Shown in pieces: positions 27,701 to 35,799 of a DNA stretch of 64,000 nucleotides. Under the pieces are notes generated by a model. The model worked only from the letters and a program-made list of their open reading frames with translations. It did no database searches and was not told where the DNA came from. Where the stretch lies: the NCBI GenBank assembly GCA_958510875.1, contig OY294070.1:22373631-22437630 (forward strand), given 5' to 3'. Positions within the stretch are counted from its first letter, which is position 1; each line of letters starts with the position of its first letter. This DNA is from Endomychus coccineus. Lineage: Eukaryota; Arthropoda; Insecta; Coleoptera; Endomychidae. The translations under genes were made by a program, and so were the position numbers.

Positions 27701-30700
27701 AAAATTCATGTTTCACAACAATAACTCACTCAGCACGAAATTTTCGAAGCTATAAAGCAGACCGACTTTGACAGGTAGATTATTTTACGAAGTAGACACC
27801 TGCTAAGAAAGGATTATTCCAAATTCAATCAGAAAAGGGGTAAAAGGGATCCGACATATTTCGGAGTTCTTGACAGCTAATATAATCACGTAAAATTTTC
27901 AAGACAGACAGCTCCATAGATCGATGGATCATTACTAGAGACACCCAAATATGCAAAGCGCATATTTTGCATATTAAATAATTTTTTTTTAATATTTGCA
28001 TATATCCTTAATAAATAGCATATTGTGCATAATTGAAAGAATTTTGAGTACAAGGGTTCAGTAAAAAAAAAATATGAACCCCCCCTTTCATTAAGAAGTT
28101 TTTAATTATTTCATTTGCATTCTTAAAAATTCCAAGTAGAGTGCCCTCTGTCGTTCATAAGAGTTATAAGAGTATGGGTATTCCCAGTTTTGAATTCCAA
28201 GTAAAAATAGGTAGTTTAAACCCCAACGAGGGGTTTATATTTACATAAGTAGATAAATAAAATTATAAATAGATTTCTGAATTTTATTTCTGATTGTGCT
28301 TTGTATTTTATTTATTTTTATTAGTAAATTGTCAAAGTCAGTAGTGTGTCAGTGTGTATGGGTTAAGCCATACAAAGAACTACGTATAGACAAATAGGTC
28401 GATATGTTATTTTTGAGATACAAAAAAATTGAAGGTAAGTTACATCCTTTTCGAGAAAAATACATATACAATGAAAATACAGAGAAATGTGCAGGGCGTT
28501 TCAGTTTTTCCCTGTCACTATTAACTTTATTTTTTATTCGGAACCCTGGGTATATTTTTTATTTGTTTTCTACCTATATTTTTTATCTCAAAAATAACAG
28601 ATATCGACCGATTTCGCATTATTTATTGATTGATCTTAATAACGAAAACTTAGGTTATTTGTGAATAATTAGACATATAGATAATTTTTTAATATATACG
28701 AAATTGTAAAAAAAAAAAAAATATAAATGTGAAAAAAACAAAATTATTTATTAATCTTATTTTTTTCTTTCAATATTGAAATTTGTTATGTAACACCCTA
28801 TAAAAACATCATTTCACGGTCACATATACACGTTCACACGTCTACATACACTCACACATTCACACAAAACGATTATAAGCATTCAAGTGCATTTTAAAGC
28901 ATTTAAAAAAGCATAGTTTCTAGCGGAATCTATTGTACCGACTCTCGCTTATTGCCGCTAAATGAAATTGATTAGTTTTTTATGATGAAATTGGAATTGT
29001 GAACAAATCTCCGTACGCTGTTTCAAACTTAAATAGCTGATGTATTTCTATGTAATTTGCTTAAGGCTTTTGTCGATAGGCCCAAAATTGGGCCCCCTAG
29101 GGACCCAAACACATTTATTAGGATAGCTTCATTTCTACTCAACCTCTAATAGAACCTGGAATTTCTAACCTCAGAAAATTTGAATTTTTCGGTGCTCCAA
29201 AATTTTCAAAATGGCGCCAAAGTGATGTCTTCAAACCCAAATGCTTGATTTTTGGATATTAGGTGCAGAATGACGAAATCTTTCGTATGAATTTGGTTTT
29301 AGATCGATAACATAAATATTTAGTCTGAAATTCGTAAAATACAGATTTTTCAAAATGGCCGATTTTGGCGCCAAAAAATTAGATTAGGTCAAAATACCAG
29401 AAACCGAAAGAAGAGAGATAAGAATACTAACTTTTCGCCGAAACATGAAAAAACAAAAACTTTGACAAATACTCAATTTTTCGATTTGCTTTAAAACACA
29501 CTAAATGGGCCCTACGACCTCGAATGAACTTGGGACCAGAGCCAAAAATCGCGTATTAATTTTTCCAACAATTTTTGATTAAACATTTTTTCATACAATC
29601 CATAGTTTTGTCTCAAAACGTAAAAAATCGAAAAATTATCATTTTTGGATCCAAAAAATGGTCATAGTTTTTCGAGCACAGGGTTAATTCAAATGTAAAC
29701 TACACCATCGTGTTCAGCGTGTCAAAATACATAAAAATAGACAAAAATTAGACCTCGCGGAATTTCGGACAAAAATCATCGATTTTCCTCCTTAAAAGCC
29801 TGGACTATAGCTCTGTAGATTAAATATATGCGGGTGATATATATTCATAACAAGAAAAACGCTGTTGTCATTATTTACTATATTTCCATTTGAAAAACTG
29901 AAGAGGGATGTCAAAAATATTACTCGAAATGGGGCTACCTATTTGTTTACCAAAAATAATACAGTTCATATTTTCACTACTTTAGAGCGATTTGCAAAAT
30001 TTTAAATCCTTACGAACCGAATCGTCACCAGTTTTTACACACACATACAGACATCATCTCAGAAAAAGAGTACACCTAATGACTGTGGCTGAGAGGAGTT
30101 AATACAGAAACATGCAAGGAAAACTTTGAATGTCAATCAAATAATAAAATCCAACAGGCCAAACTCAATTTGATGTTATTTATTTTCATAATACTCAATT
30201 ATTAGTTTTAGAATTAATAATGTTGGAACATTTAAAAAAGTTTGAAGTGTTAAACATCATAATACTAAACAAAAAGTAAAAAGCATAGAGCAGTTTGGAT
30301 CAGTATTTCATCTACTCACCCACAAACATTATATTCATCCATGAAAAAAGGTCAATTCCTTTTTAGCCATAGCCTTGTTATTTCTAATTCGATTGGTTTT
30401 TCATGCTCCTAAATCTCTTAATTTATAAGCATCTGAATGTACTTAACTAAACTAGAATATAAGGCAAGCCACAAAACATAAATTAAGGTAAATAATGCTG
30501 GTTCTACTTACTGAAAGGAGCCCAATCACACCATGTAGAATTATTACTAGGATCTGGGTCTATCGGGGGTGAAAAATTACTACAATTTTGATGCAAAACT
30601 GCTTTGACCACTGATATTGGCTTACGGGATAAATGGTAACACATATATGCGACATAGGTTAAAAAAACTACACTGGAACGGTAACTGTAACAAAAAAATA

Positions 30701-30839
30701 ATATCATAAACATGAAATATGATAAATTTGAAGTATCTCACCATAACTCTCTATTGAAATGTAGCCTTGGGCAACATTTATCAGTCAATTTTTGTAAAAA
30801 TCTCACACCCCAAGGTATTTCACTCAACTGTACACTCAT
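7761..30839 (-). CDS. SLC37-family sugar-phosphate/phosphate exchanger, 10 coding exons, 535 aa
   Basis: A major-facilitator membrane protein of the SLC37A1/A2 type, which exchange glucose-6-phosphate and phosphate at the ER membrane. The substrate here is inferred from family. Exons in transcription order: 30839-30742, 30684-30512, 20376-20156, 17803-17671, 14988-14825, 13776-13678, 11263-11068, 10378-10230, 10173-9972, 7933-7761 (TAG). All nine introns have GT-AG ends and the phases add to 1608 nt. Diagnostic blocks: YHLSRKPISVVK after the first membrane segment (residues about 45-56), an SNNST glycosylation site in the first loop, QTTGWPGVV and WNSHTSIGNILG in exon 4, IPGVLEFSL and FLYWLPLY in exon 7, DLSTLFDVGGIIG in exon 8, GPYALITT and AIIDGTGSIG in exon 9. 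Exon 6 (33 codons, polar) is the variable central loop. Introns range from 56 bp to about 10 kb and are packed with transposons. Confidence 0.93.
7934..9971. other. Intron 9 of the SLC37 gene: low-complexity and weak repeats
   Basis: No exon or clear element recognised. A G-run near 8840-8850, a short hairpin at about 9287-9309 (GATTGGTTAA facing TTAACCAATC) and an (AT)n tract are present. The stretch beginning CGAGGGTCGTTCATTAAC at about 8423 looks like a mariner-type terminal repeat but I could not find its partner. Confidence 0.4.
9663..9714. repeat. (TA)n microsatellite
   Basis: About 19 TA units from 9670 to 9707, flanked symmetrically by TACCAAAA and TTTTGGTA, so the whole tract can fold as a hairpin. 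Lies in the last intron of the SLC37 gene. Confidence 0.9.
10745..10927 (+). pseudogene. Mariner transposase C-terminus (fragment)
   Basis: The end of a plus-strand frame reads RFGSNDEVIADTNAYFEVLL then GIEKLEKCWTKCIGLQADY followed by VEK and stop. This matches the C-terminal tail of mariner (Mos1/SETMAR-like) transposases, where the protein ends in a YVEK-type motif. Only about 60 codons survive; the catalytic domain is absent upstream. The fragment is antisense to the SLC37 gene, in its intron 7 (10379-11067). Confidence 0.75.
11378..11545. mobile_element. LINE 3' tail plus Penelope-associated repeat core
   Basis: Minus-strand reading of 11378-11430 gives the typical Jockey-like 3' end: GGGTTCGTACCTTTAACAAA followed by AAATAAATAAATA. 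Next to it, on the plus strand at 11493-11520, lies CTGATGATGGCTACTTGG then TAGCCGAAAGG, a hairpin-bearing core that recurs beside Penelope-like fragments elsewhere in this window (20849, 36780, 38257, 54485-54515). Confidence 0.6.
11850..12660 (+). repeat. Internally duplicated, satellite-like region
   Basis: Several blocks occur twice in the same order: GTGAAATTTGTA..CGAGAA..ATCACGGTACC at about 12050 and 12390; AACAAAATAATTAAAGTTTG at about 12325 and 12462; GGAAAACGACGCAATTTTCC at about 12010 and 12618, the last one preceded in both by a GGACGAG..CCGAG block. Copies differ by about 5-10 percent. No coding potential. Lies in intron 6 of the SLC37 gene. Confidence 0.65.
12661..13670. other. 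Intron sequence without recognised features
   Basis: AT-rich; holds a (TTTA)n run at about 13203-13225, possibly the reversed tail of a lost LINE. Nothing else seen. Confidence 0.4.
15180..16545 (+). mobile_element. I/R1-type LINE remnant (reverse transcriptase to C-terminal zinc knuckle)
   Basis: Plus-strand coding remains, several frames. Residues such as KDFRPICLKSHMLKTLERLI, the AFLDIEDAFNNT catalytic block (motif A) and VPNVLSNML are reverse transcriptase. After frameshifts, INPEKTEIVVFTRK and KISDQAKYLGVY (about 15890-16015) are the thumb. The end (about 16295-16450) carries GHGPFNYRLHKM and the CRWCKRKNETSIHILC zinc knuckle found at the C-terminus of I, R1 and Jockey-like elements. 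Motif A has an unusual NT pair and there are many stops, so this copy is dead. It sits in sense opposite to the SLC37 gene, in intron 4. Confidence 0.85.
16555..16890 (+). repeat. GGTGAACAC tandem-like 3' UTR of the LINE
   Basis: Imperfect repeats of a 50-65-bp unit built from CACCTGG..GGTGAACACTCTCG..GGGAACCG..CC modules, about five to six units, less AT-rich than its surroundings, ending shortly before an A-rich stretch at 16940. It directly follows the LINE coding remains and is most simply its 3' UTR. Confidence 0.7.
17150..17645 (-). mobile_element. LINE reverse transcriptase C-terminal fragment
   Basis: The minus strand reads NAKYLGIIIDKNMKWSKQIE, then TSLVEYVLNYGM, QKYVLRVIRTNL and a long tail with SNRYLQLRR, i.e. 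thumb and C-terminal region of a Jockey/CR1-like reverse transcriptase with several stops and frameshifts. It ends 26 bp from exon 4 of the SLC37 gene (17671-17803). Confidence 0.75.
18163..18300 (+). pseudogene. THAP zinc-finger fragment
   Basis: An ATG at 18163 begins MLKKCCASGCTTMGQK, then after one frameshift MFSFPKDNEPWK. The Cys-x3-Cys spacing plus the SFPKD block is the N-terminal half of a THAP (C2CH) DNA-binding domain, as in P-element-type transposases and many domesticated insect genes. The remainder of the domain (His, AVPTIF-like end) is not readable downstream, where a Penelope-like fragment follows. Probably a transposon relic. Confidence 0.6.
18335..19310 (-). mobile_element. 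Penelope-like element fragment (GIY-YIG region)
   Basis: Roughly colinear with 62650-63320 at the nucleotide level (for example the CCAATTTCAATTAAAACGCC block near 18348 and GGTGGAATTTTCTAAG near 19170), where the minus strand encodes a GIY-YIG endonuclease. This copy is more decayed and has lost the flanking ends. Confidence 0.65.
19383..19700 (+). pseudogene. hAT-type (ZMYM-like) transposase fragment
   Basis: The open frame carries FPHAHYIPCYAHQFNLIIER followed by KVKIFFANLQSFSSFFSR and LPKQTAVLDEIV, the segment of hAT-superfamily / ZMYM1-like proteins in which a conserved H-x-L-NL stretch follows a catalytic aspartate. The upstream catalytic part and the C-terminal dimerisation domain are missing and stops follow after 98 codons. 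Confidence 0.7.
19800..20065 (-). mobile_element. LINE fragment: YADD motif joined to RNase H
   Basis: On the minus strand, RYADDILISVRGKF (about 20065-20025) is the reverse-transcriptase catalytic motif. A few bases downstream, in another frame, WVLGHFEIRGNEIADELAKL and IGPEPAMGIKKSDI are the RNase H end of an I/R1-type element. The thumb and connecting region have been deleted. The fragment lies about 90 bp from exon 3 of the SLC37 gene. Confidence 0.75.
20815..20930 (+). repeat. Penelope-associated hairpin core
   Basis: TGATGTTGGCTTCTTGG then TAGCCGAAAGGTC at 20851-20881, with a following AGTACTTCAACAGTATTTTT, the same core as at 11493 and 38257. No coding sequence is attached. Confidence 0.55.
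21283..21650 (-). mobile_element. Penelope-like GIY-YIG endonuclease fragment
   Basis: Minus strand: NKGQTGRSFSVRFYEDLRTY (the GQTGRSF..R..E block of GIY-YIG nucleases), then after one frameshift NPDILHIQEKGQELNILESI and TYNLPCVNNFIN, the usual C-terminal end of PLE proteins, closing with a stop at 21283. The reverse transcriptase is absent. Confidence 0.7.
22597..24932 (+). mobile_element. IS630/Tc1-mariner superfamily element with about 600-bp inverted repeats
   Basis: Ends CAGAGTGTCCTCGAACTGCG and, inverted, CAGGGTGTCCTCGAACTGCG; flanked by TA (22595-22596, 24933-24934). The left arm (22597 to about 23200) is matched over its length by the right arm (about 24322-24932) with roughly 90 percent identity by eye. 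The arms run through the transposase start codon: the reverse complement of 24359-24322 repeats the first dozen codons. Such long arms are unusual for this superfamily. Arm divergence and a broken transposase show an old, inactive copy. Confidence 0.85.
23164..24213 (+). pseudogene. Defective IS630-type transposase
   Basis: Starts MAQNFTNTEMVDMLLIYGLC, the helix-turn-helix N-terminus (DUF4817 type) common in insect transposases. After a frameshift near 23290 it continues LRETGKFEANRRETGRRRTR, GASKSLVHNVLKEELLYPYH and RRILFTDEDTFTRCGLFNLH, the first catalytic Asp being in FTDE. A TAG at 23700-23702 interrupts the frame after EVPYF. INVWVGIVDNFIIGPTVIP, RLNGENYLNFLE, then a second frameshift near 23865, and HDGAPPHFTLAVRRHLN with the SPDLTPCDFFLWG block follow. 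At least two frameshifts and one stop, so no active protein. Ends QHFEQLMP. Confidence 0.88.
25136..26475. other. Intron sequence with a faint LINE trace
   Basis: Part of intron 2 of the SLC37 gene. At about 25520-25580 the plus strand reads SMFAGDSKIYRNITDISD, resembling a reverse-transcriptase FADD-type motif with D to G change; nothing around it is readable. Otherwise AT-rich and featureless. Confidence 0.35.
26476..26971 (+). repeat. Half of a palindromic CAGGGTG element
   Basis: Starts TATACAGGGTGTCCCAG and contains the blocks ACAGGGTGTTGAAATTG, GAATATCTCCGGAACCGTTT and TTCTACGCCACTGG. It matches the left arm plus loop of the complete palindrome at 55490-56412, and stops at about 26971 where the inverted arm should begin. 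Confidence 0.8.
26972..30511. other. Remainder of SLC37 intron 2
   Basis: No coding exon or intact element found. The stretch 28960-29800, rich in AAAATGGCGCCAAA-like and CCAAAAATTGGGCC-like words, looks repetitive but I could not place its ends. An A-run lies at 28708-28721. Confidence 0.4.
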
Positions 30840-31660
30840 GTTCGATTTCTAGTCTTCGTGGGAAATGTGTAACAAAATAATACTGTTGGAAATGAGAACA
30901 AAACATCACACAGGAATTTCTTTATTTCTTACTATAACCTCACCTGATGGACCATAAACACTACTATTATATAAAAAAGCAACTAACGTAGAACGTAGTT
31001 AGTTACTAACAATTACAATTTTATTTGGGCATTGTTAAGTTTGACGTTTGAACTACAGCTGATCATAATGAAAACACGAAACTTAACTGAAAGAAAAGTT
31101 GTGAAGAACAGAAGATACTAGAAGAGAATGCTGATGGATGGTGCGATTATGTTTTCGTTCCCTTTGTCTTAATAATCTGGAATCATAGAGTCACAGGAAC
31201 GTAGAGTTGTTATTACGCAGAGGTTGGTCGATCACTGAATTTATATTAAATAAGTTCAGTGGACTGTTCATAAAGGAACATCAGATAAGCTATTCTTGTA
31301 AGCCATAGAGATAAATTGAAATCTGGTGGTGTTGTCACAGAAGAGGTGTTGTAAATTTCAGTAATGGATCATAAAGACTTGCTCTAAGGAGCGAAATTAG
31401 TATATTGTTCAACTAGTGCAGAAAATAGGATGCCACACGAATATGAGATAACCAGTTTCCGCACGAGTTGTACACTATACTTTTCCAACGACTTACTTTG
31501 TACAACTTATATACGAGTTTTAACGCCTCGTCTTGCTCGCGTTTATTCTTTAGGTATGATAGAAATAAATGCTATTGAAGTTGTGGTGGTTTACTACCAA
31601 GAAGACTACAGACAGGAGACCGAACTTCGAGCCTTGCGCTGTGTGCGAGATTAGTCAGAA
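30840..31660. other. Upstream region of the SLC37 gene
   Basis: Sequence upstream of the minus-strand start codon at 30839. A 5' untranslated exon and promoter are expected here but no TATA box or initiator can be singled out. The part 31430-31660 has a plus-strand open frame of 74 codons without recognisable features. Confidence 0.35.
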
Positions 31661-32690
31661 CCACGGCCGTACATACAGGTCTGGGGAGTCGTATGTTTGA
31701 CATGGGTCTCTTACGCGTCGCCAAACTCGTAGTCCCTCGCTCAGCCACTAACTAGCGCTTGGATCTCGAAGTGATAAAACGATTTCTTTCCGGAATCGCA
31801 AGCAGTGTTACTAAGTATTCTGATTTGAGAGAGGAATAGAACTGTTACTCTTGTCAAAATGTATTACTCACCTTAAAAATAACTTCCCTTTTTTCGTTAT
31901 ACATGCTCGCACACATAAAAGACTTCGTATAAACGATTTCTATCCGGAATCGCAAGCATCCACTTTTTTCGCATTTCCGTATCTTTCTGTTTTAAAAACA
32001 GAACTTTATTGCTTTATAATTTTGTACCATTTTTTGCATTTCGGCACAATGCACAGTTTCGTAATTTGTTTCTAAAAACGCAGGTTGTACATACAGGTCT
32101 GGGAACTGTTTGACATGAGTCTCTTACATGTCGCCAAACTCGTAGTCCCTCGCTCAGCCACCATCTAACGCTTGGATCGAAGTATGGCAACAATCACATT
32201 ATTAAGTAAAATAATTTTTCTCGTAACGCAATATTTACTATTCCGATTTGAGAGAGGAATAGAACTGTTACTCTTGTCAAAATGTACTACTCACCTTAAA
32301 AATAACTTCCCTTTTTTCGTTATACATGCTCGCACACATAAAAAACCTCGTTAAAACGATTTATATCCGGAATCGCAAGCATCCACTTTTTCCCATTTCC
32401 GCATCTTTCGGCACTTTAAAAACAGAAGTTTTTTGCTTTACACTTTTGTACTCCGTTATGCATTTCGGCACAATGCACGGTTTCGTAATTTTTATCTAAA
32501 AACGCCGGTATTCCTTGTGTTTACAAGTCAACAATGACAGTTGCCAGAGAACACGGCCGTATACGTGCCAGAGATCATTCCTCGACTCATGCGCCACCCT
32601 TTTGGTACTATGCAACAGATGACGCTTAGAGGACTCACTTCTCACATAGGAAACAGCCTAGAGTTCCCAGACCTTTATATACGACCGTGG
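31661..32690. mobile_element. Non-autonomous DNA transposon, 6-bp target duplication (long copy, 1030 bp)
   Basis: Ends CCACGGCCGTACATACAGGT and, inverted, CCACGGTCGTATATAAAGGT, with inverted similarity over about 30 bp. The flanking hexamer TCAGAA occurs immediately on both sides. Same family as 47123-47541. The extra length comes from internal duplication: the block from GTACTACTCACCTTAAAAAT (32284) onwards repeats the one from 31858, and the CAGGTCTGGG end sequence recurs internally at 32095. No transposase. Confidence 0.85.
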
Positions 32691-35600
32691 TCAGAACATA
32701 ATATGAAGGCGCACAAGGCGGACTTATAGTATATCATAATAGGTATATCCAATCACTTGGATGTGAAATTGCAATAGCGTCATAATTTGTGCAAGTATTT
32801 GTTTTCACAAGGACCATGACTAGGAGATCCCGCCTACCCTGCGTCCATTATTGGTATCCTGTCTTCAGTCTTCTTGGGAACCAACTTAGAACCTTTGCAG
32901 ACGCGACTGCTATACTGGAAACATGTATGTTTAACGTTAGCACTACCCGTCTATCCTGAGAACTTTGTGCAACAAAGAAAAACGTTTCATTTAACGTTAT
33001 TTCCCCATCAGATCATTAAAGGTGATTTCTCATTATCTGATGGCAGGAGACTAGTAAGTTACACAGTTAGTTGCAGAATGAAACTAGGAGTACCCATATA
33101 TTTAATATTCCTACATTTCTAGTTTTGGTCTGCACTGGGAGCATCTGCCAGATCAGACATTCGCACCGTGTACCATGAGGTATATCTAATGTGCCTGCTT
33201 GAATGTGTTAGACTATTTTGAGAAATGTACTACAACCAGCAATATTTGAAATGTGCTAATGACACACATGCGCAGTGTCAGCCTTTTCCAACTATTCTAC
33301 ACTTTCTGTAGTCCTCTTCCTGCGAGAAAATATAAGGAAACGGCGCTAAGTGCTGTTGTCATAGAATTAATAACACCAATGCAAAGACCCTCGATTAAAA
33401 TAGGCTAGTCACAGGACTTTGGCATAGCAGCATAATGTAATGTAAAATTTTTCGCTAGGAAAATTGAATTCATTCATCTATAACTATTCAATAAAGTTTA
33501 GTTTTCTCTATAACCTTGAATAGTCAATACAAATGACTATTTTTTTTTTCAAGGAAATACTGTAGTTGGAGTATAAGATCTGAAAATTAAATTTCACCAC
33601 AAATTTATTGCTAAAAATGACATCGTGCAATTTTAAATTGACAGCTCATTTTTTCGAGTAACGCCCAGGTTTCAACATTTTTGAACCACATTATTTAAAT
33701 AATTGATGATGAAAAAATAATCCCTTTGATTTCATTATATTGTATATTGACTAATAACAATGAATTTAATAACACAGATATTCAATTCTATATAATGAGA
33801 GCTATTACATTATTCATACCTCAATTTTTCTACCCTTCCCTATATATTTTTAATTTAAAATGCGAAATGGAAGAATATTTTTGCTACTCTATCTAATAGA
33901 TATTAATTTTGTTACTTTTCCCAACTGTAGTTTATGAAAGAGAGGGATTGAAAAATTGATATAGAAGACACAAACTTTAAATATTGAAAAAAGCATTTCT
34001 ACATCTAACAAATTCACCATTATAAATATATTATATATATTTATAATTAATGTAGGCAATTATTACACTTATTACCTAATTTATTATTCACATACACATA
34101 ATGCAATAAAATATATGAAATAAGTAACACTTATTTAATCTATAAGACAATGGATATTAATTGACAATTGATCAATAGAAAAATGCCATTATAGTGCTTT
34201 AGAAAAATATTCATTGGAATATTAAAACAAATAATACTAACTCTTATGTGAAAATATTGAATTTTAATAATGGAATTTTGAAAACAAGTATAACAACGAT
34301 TTTAGAGCAAATAATAGGTTCGTTATTTTGGAAATTGGAAATTAATTTTCTTGTAGTGGAACTTAGTTTTTCCAGGAGGATCATTTTCTTGTTCATTCCT
34401 GTTCAAAACTTTTCAAATTGTATCTTCAACTAACTAATGAATTGTAAAAACATCAATAACCCAAAATTCTTCAAAATTCTATATTTTCACCTAATTCCAT
34501 AGTACCTCCTAAATATCACATTAATTCTAATTCTGACTAATAGATTGATTGAAAAAGTTCAAGATTATACTGGAATGTTTATATTTACTCTACACAGAAA
34601 CTGTATATCTAAAATTTCCTACTGAGGCCGAAACTATGGAAAATTTAAGAACTTCCTCATAAAGTAAAAGTTCTGGGAAATGTTAATGTAGAAAAAAAAT
34701 ACAGTTGGTGTGTTTAAATTATGTTCCAGGATTGCAATATAGGCCCACAGTACAAATAGCAGATTAGATTAGGTTATAAACAAGCAAATAAGGAAAAAGA
34801 TAAAAAGCAAAAACAAATTATATTCATCAATAATGCTATTCGTTTTTAATAGTATTACAACAAGTTTTTTATATTAACAATTAACATTATTAGCTTGTTT
34901 TAGCTTATGAGATGATTTAATTTTCATGATTTCTTTATTTGTTTATTGAAATTAAGGTTTCTTCTCTTCATTCAAAAATATGGCTATGTGATGCAGAATT
35001 TCATAGGAACTGGGGAGATAAAAAGTGAACAAAAAAGCATGTAATCAATCACATGAAGAAATCAAAAAAGTGATTTATACCAAATTTTCCATAGAATAAT
35101 CATGTCAAGTCCATTTACCAATACTTAACTTATGAGACCACTAGAAAACAATATAAAATATAAACTAAATGTAAAATACTATTCACTCAGTCTTAAATAA
35201 TTCATAGTTATATGGGCCAGAACCACTTCCATGTATGTTTCAGAAAAGCATCAAACTTTATAAATGAACCTAATGCTGGTTGTCTCTATTATCTTTAGTG
35301 TTCTGAAGTTTTAAATCTATGACCACAATAACATTCTTCAAAAAACATTTTCAATTGCCCAACCTTAAAATATATTCAGAATATATTTTAGAAATCATCT
35401 TGAATTTTTAAATTCCTTGCATCGTATTTCAATCAAAATTTTGGAGAGGTGGGTGCAGTTTACATTGATAGTTTCTTAGTTGATTCAAATAATGTAACAA
35501 TTGGCAAATATAAGAAAGGTCGATTTTGATCAACTCATCAACATCAAAGACTCATAACAGTATGGTAAATGGAATATTTTTGTTTGGCTCAAACAATCGG

Positions 35601-35799
35601 TGGATATCAGAAAACACTGAAAAATAACACATCTTACCAAATAAAAAAACAATACAGGCGATGTCTTCAGTACAACTCTAGACTTGTATTTTTAGAGATT
35701 ATAAATTAACTGTAAAACATTAAATAAACTATCTGTATAGGGATAAAAATAATCAACTCATTCACCTGGAATATTGAATGCCACGTTTTTACTTAATTT
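32691..35799. other. Intergenic region between the SLC37 and Rop genes
   Basis: About 3.1 kb of AT-rich sequence, downstream of Rop. No exon, RNA gene or intact element recognised. The 82-codon plus frame at 32874-33122 has no recognisable domain. Confidence 0.4.
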
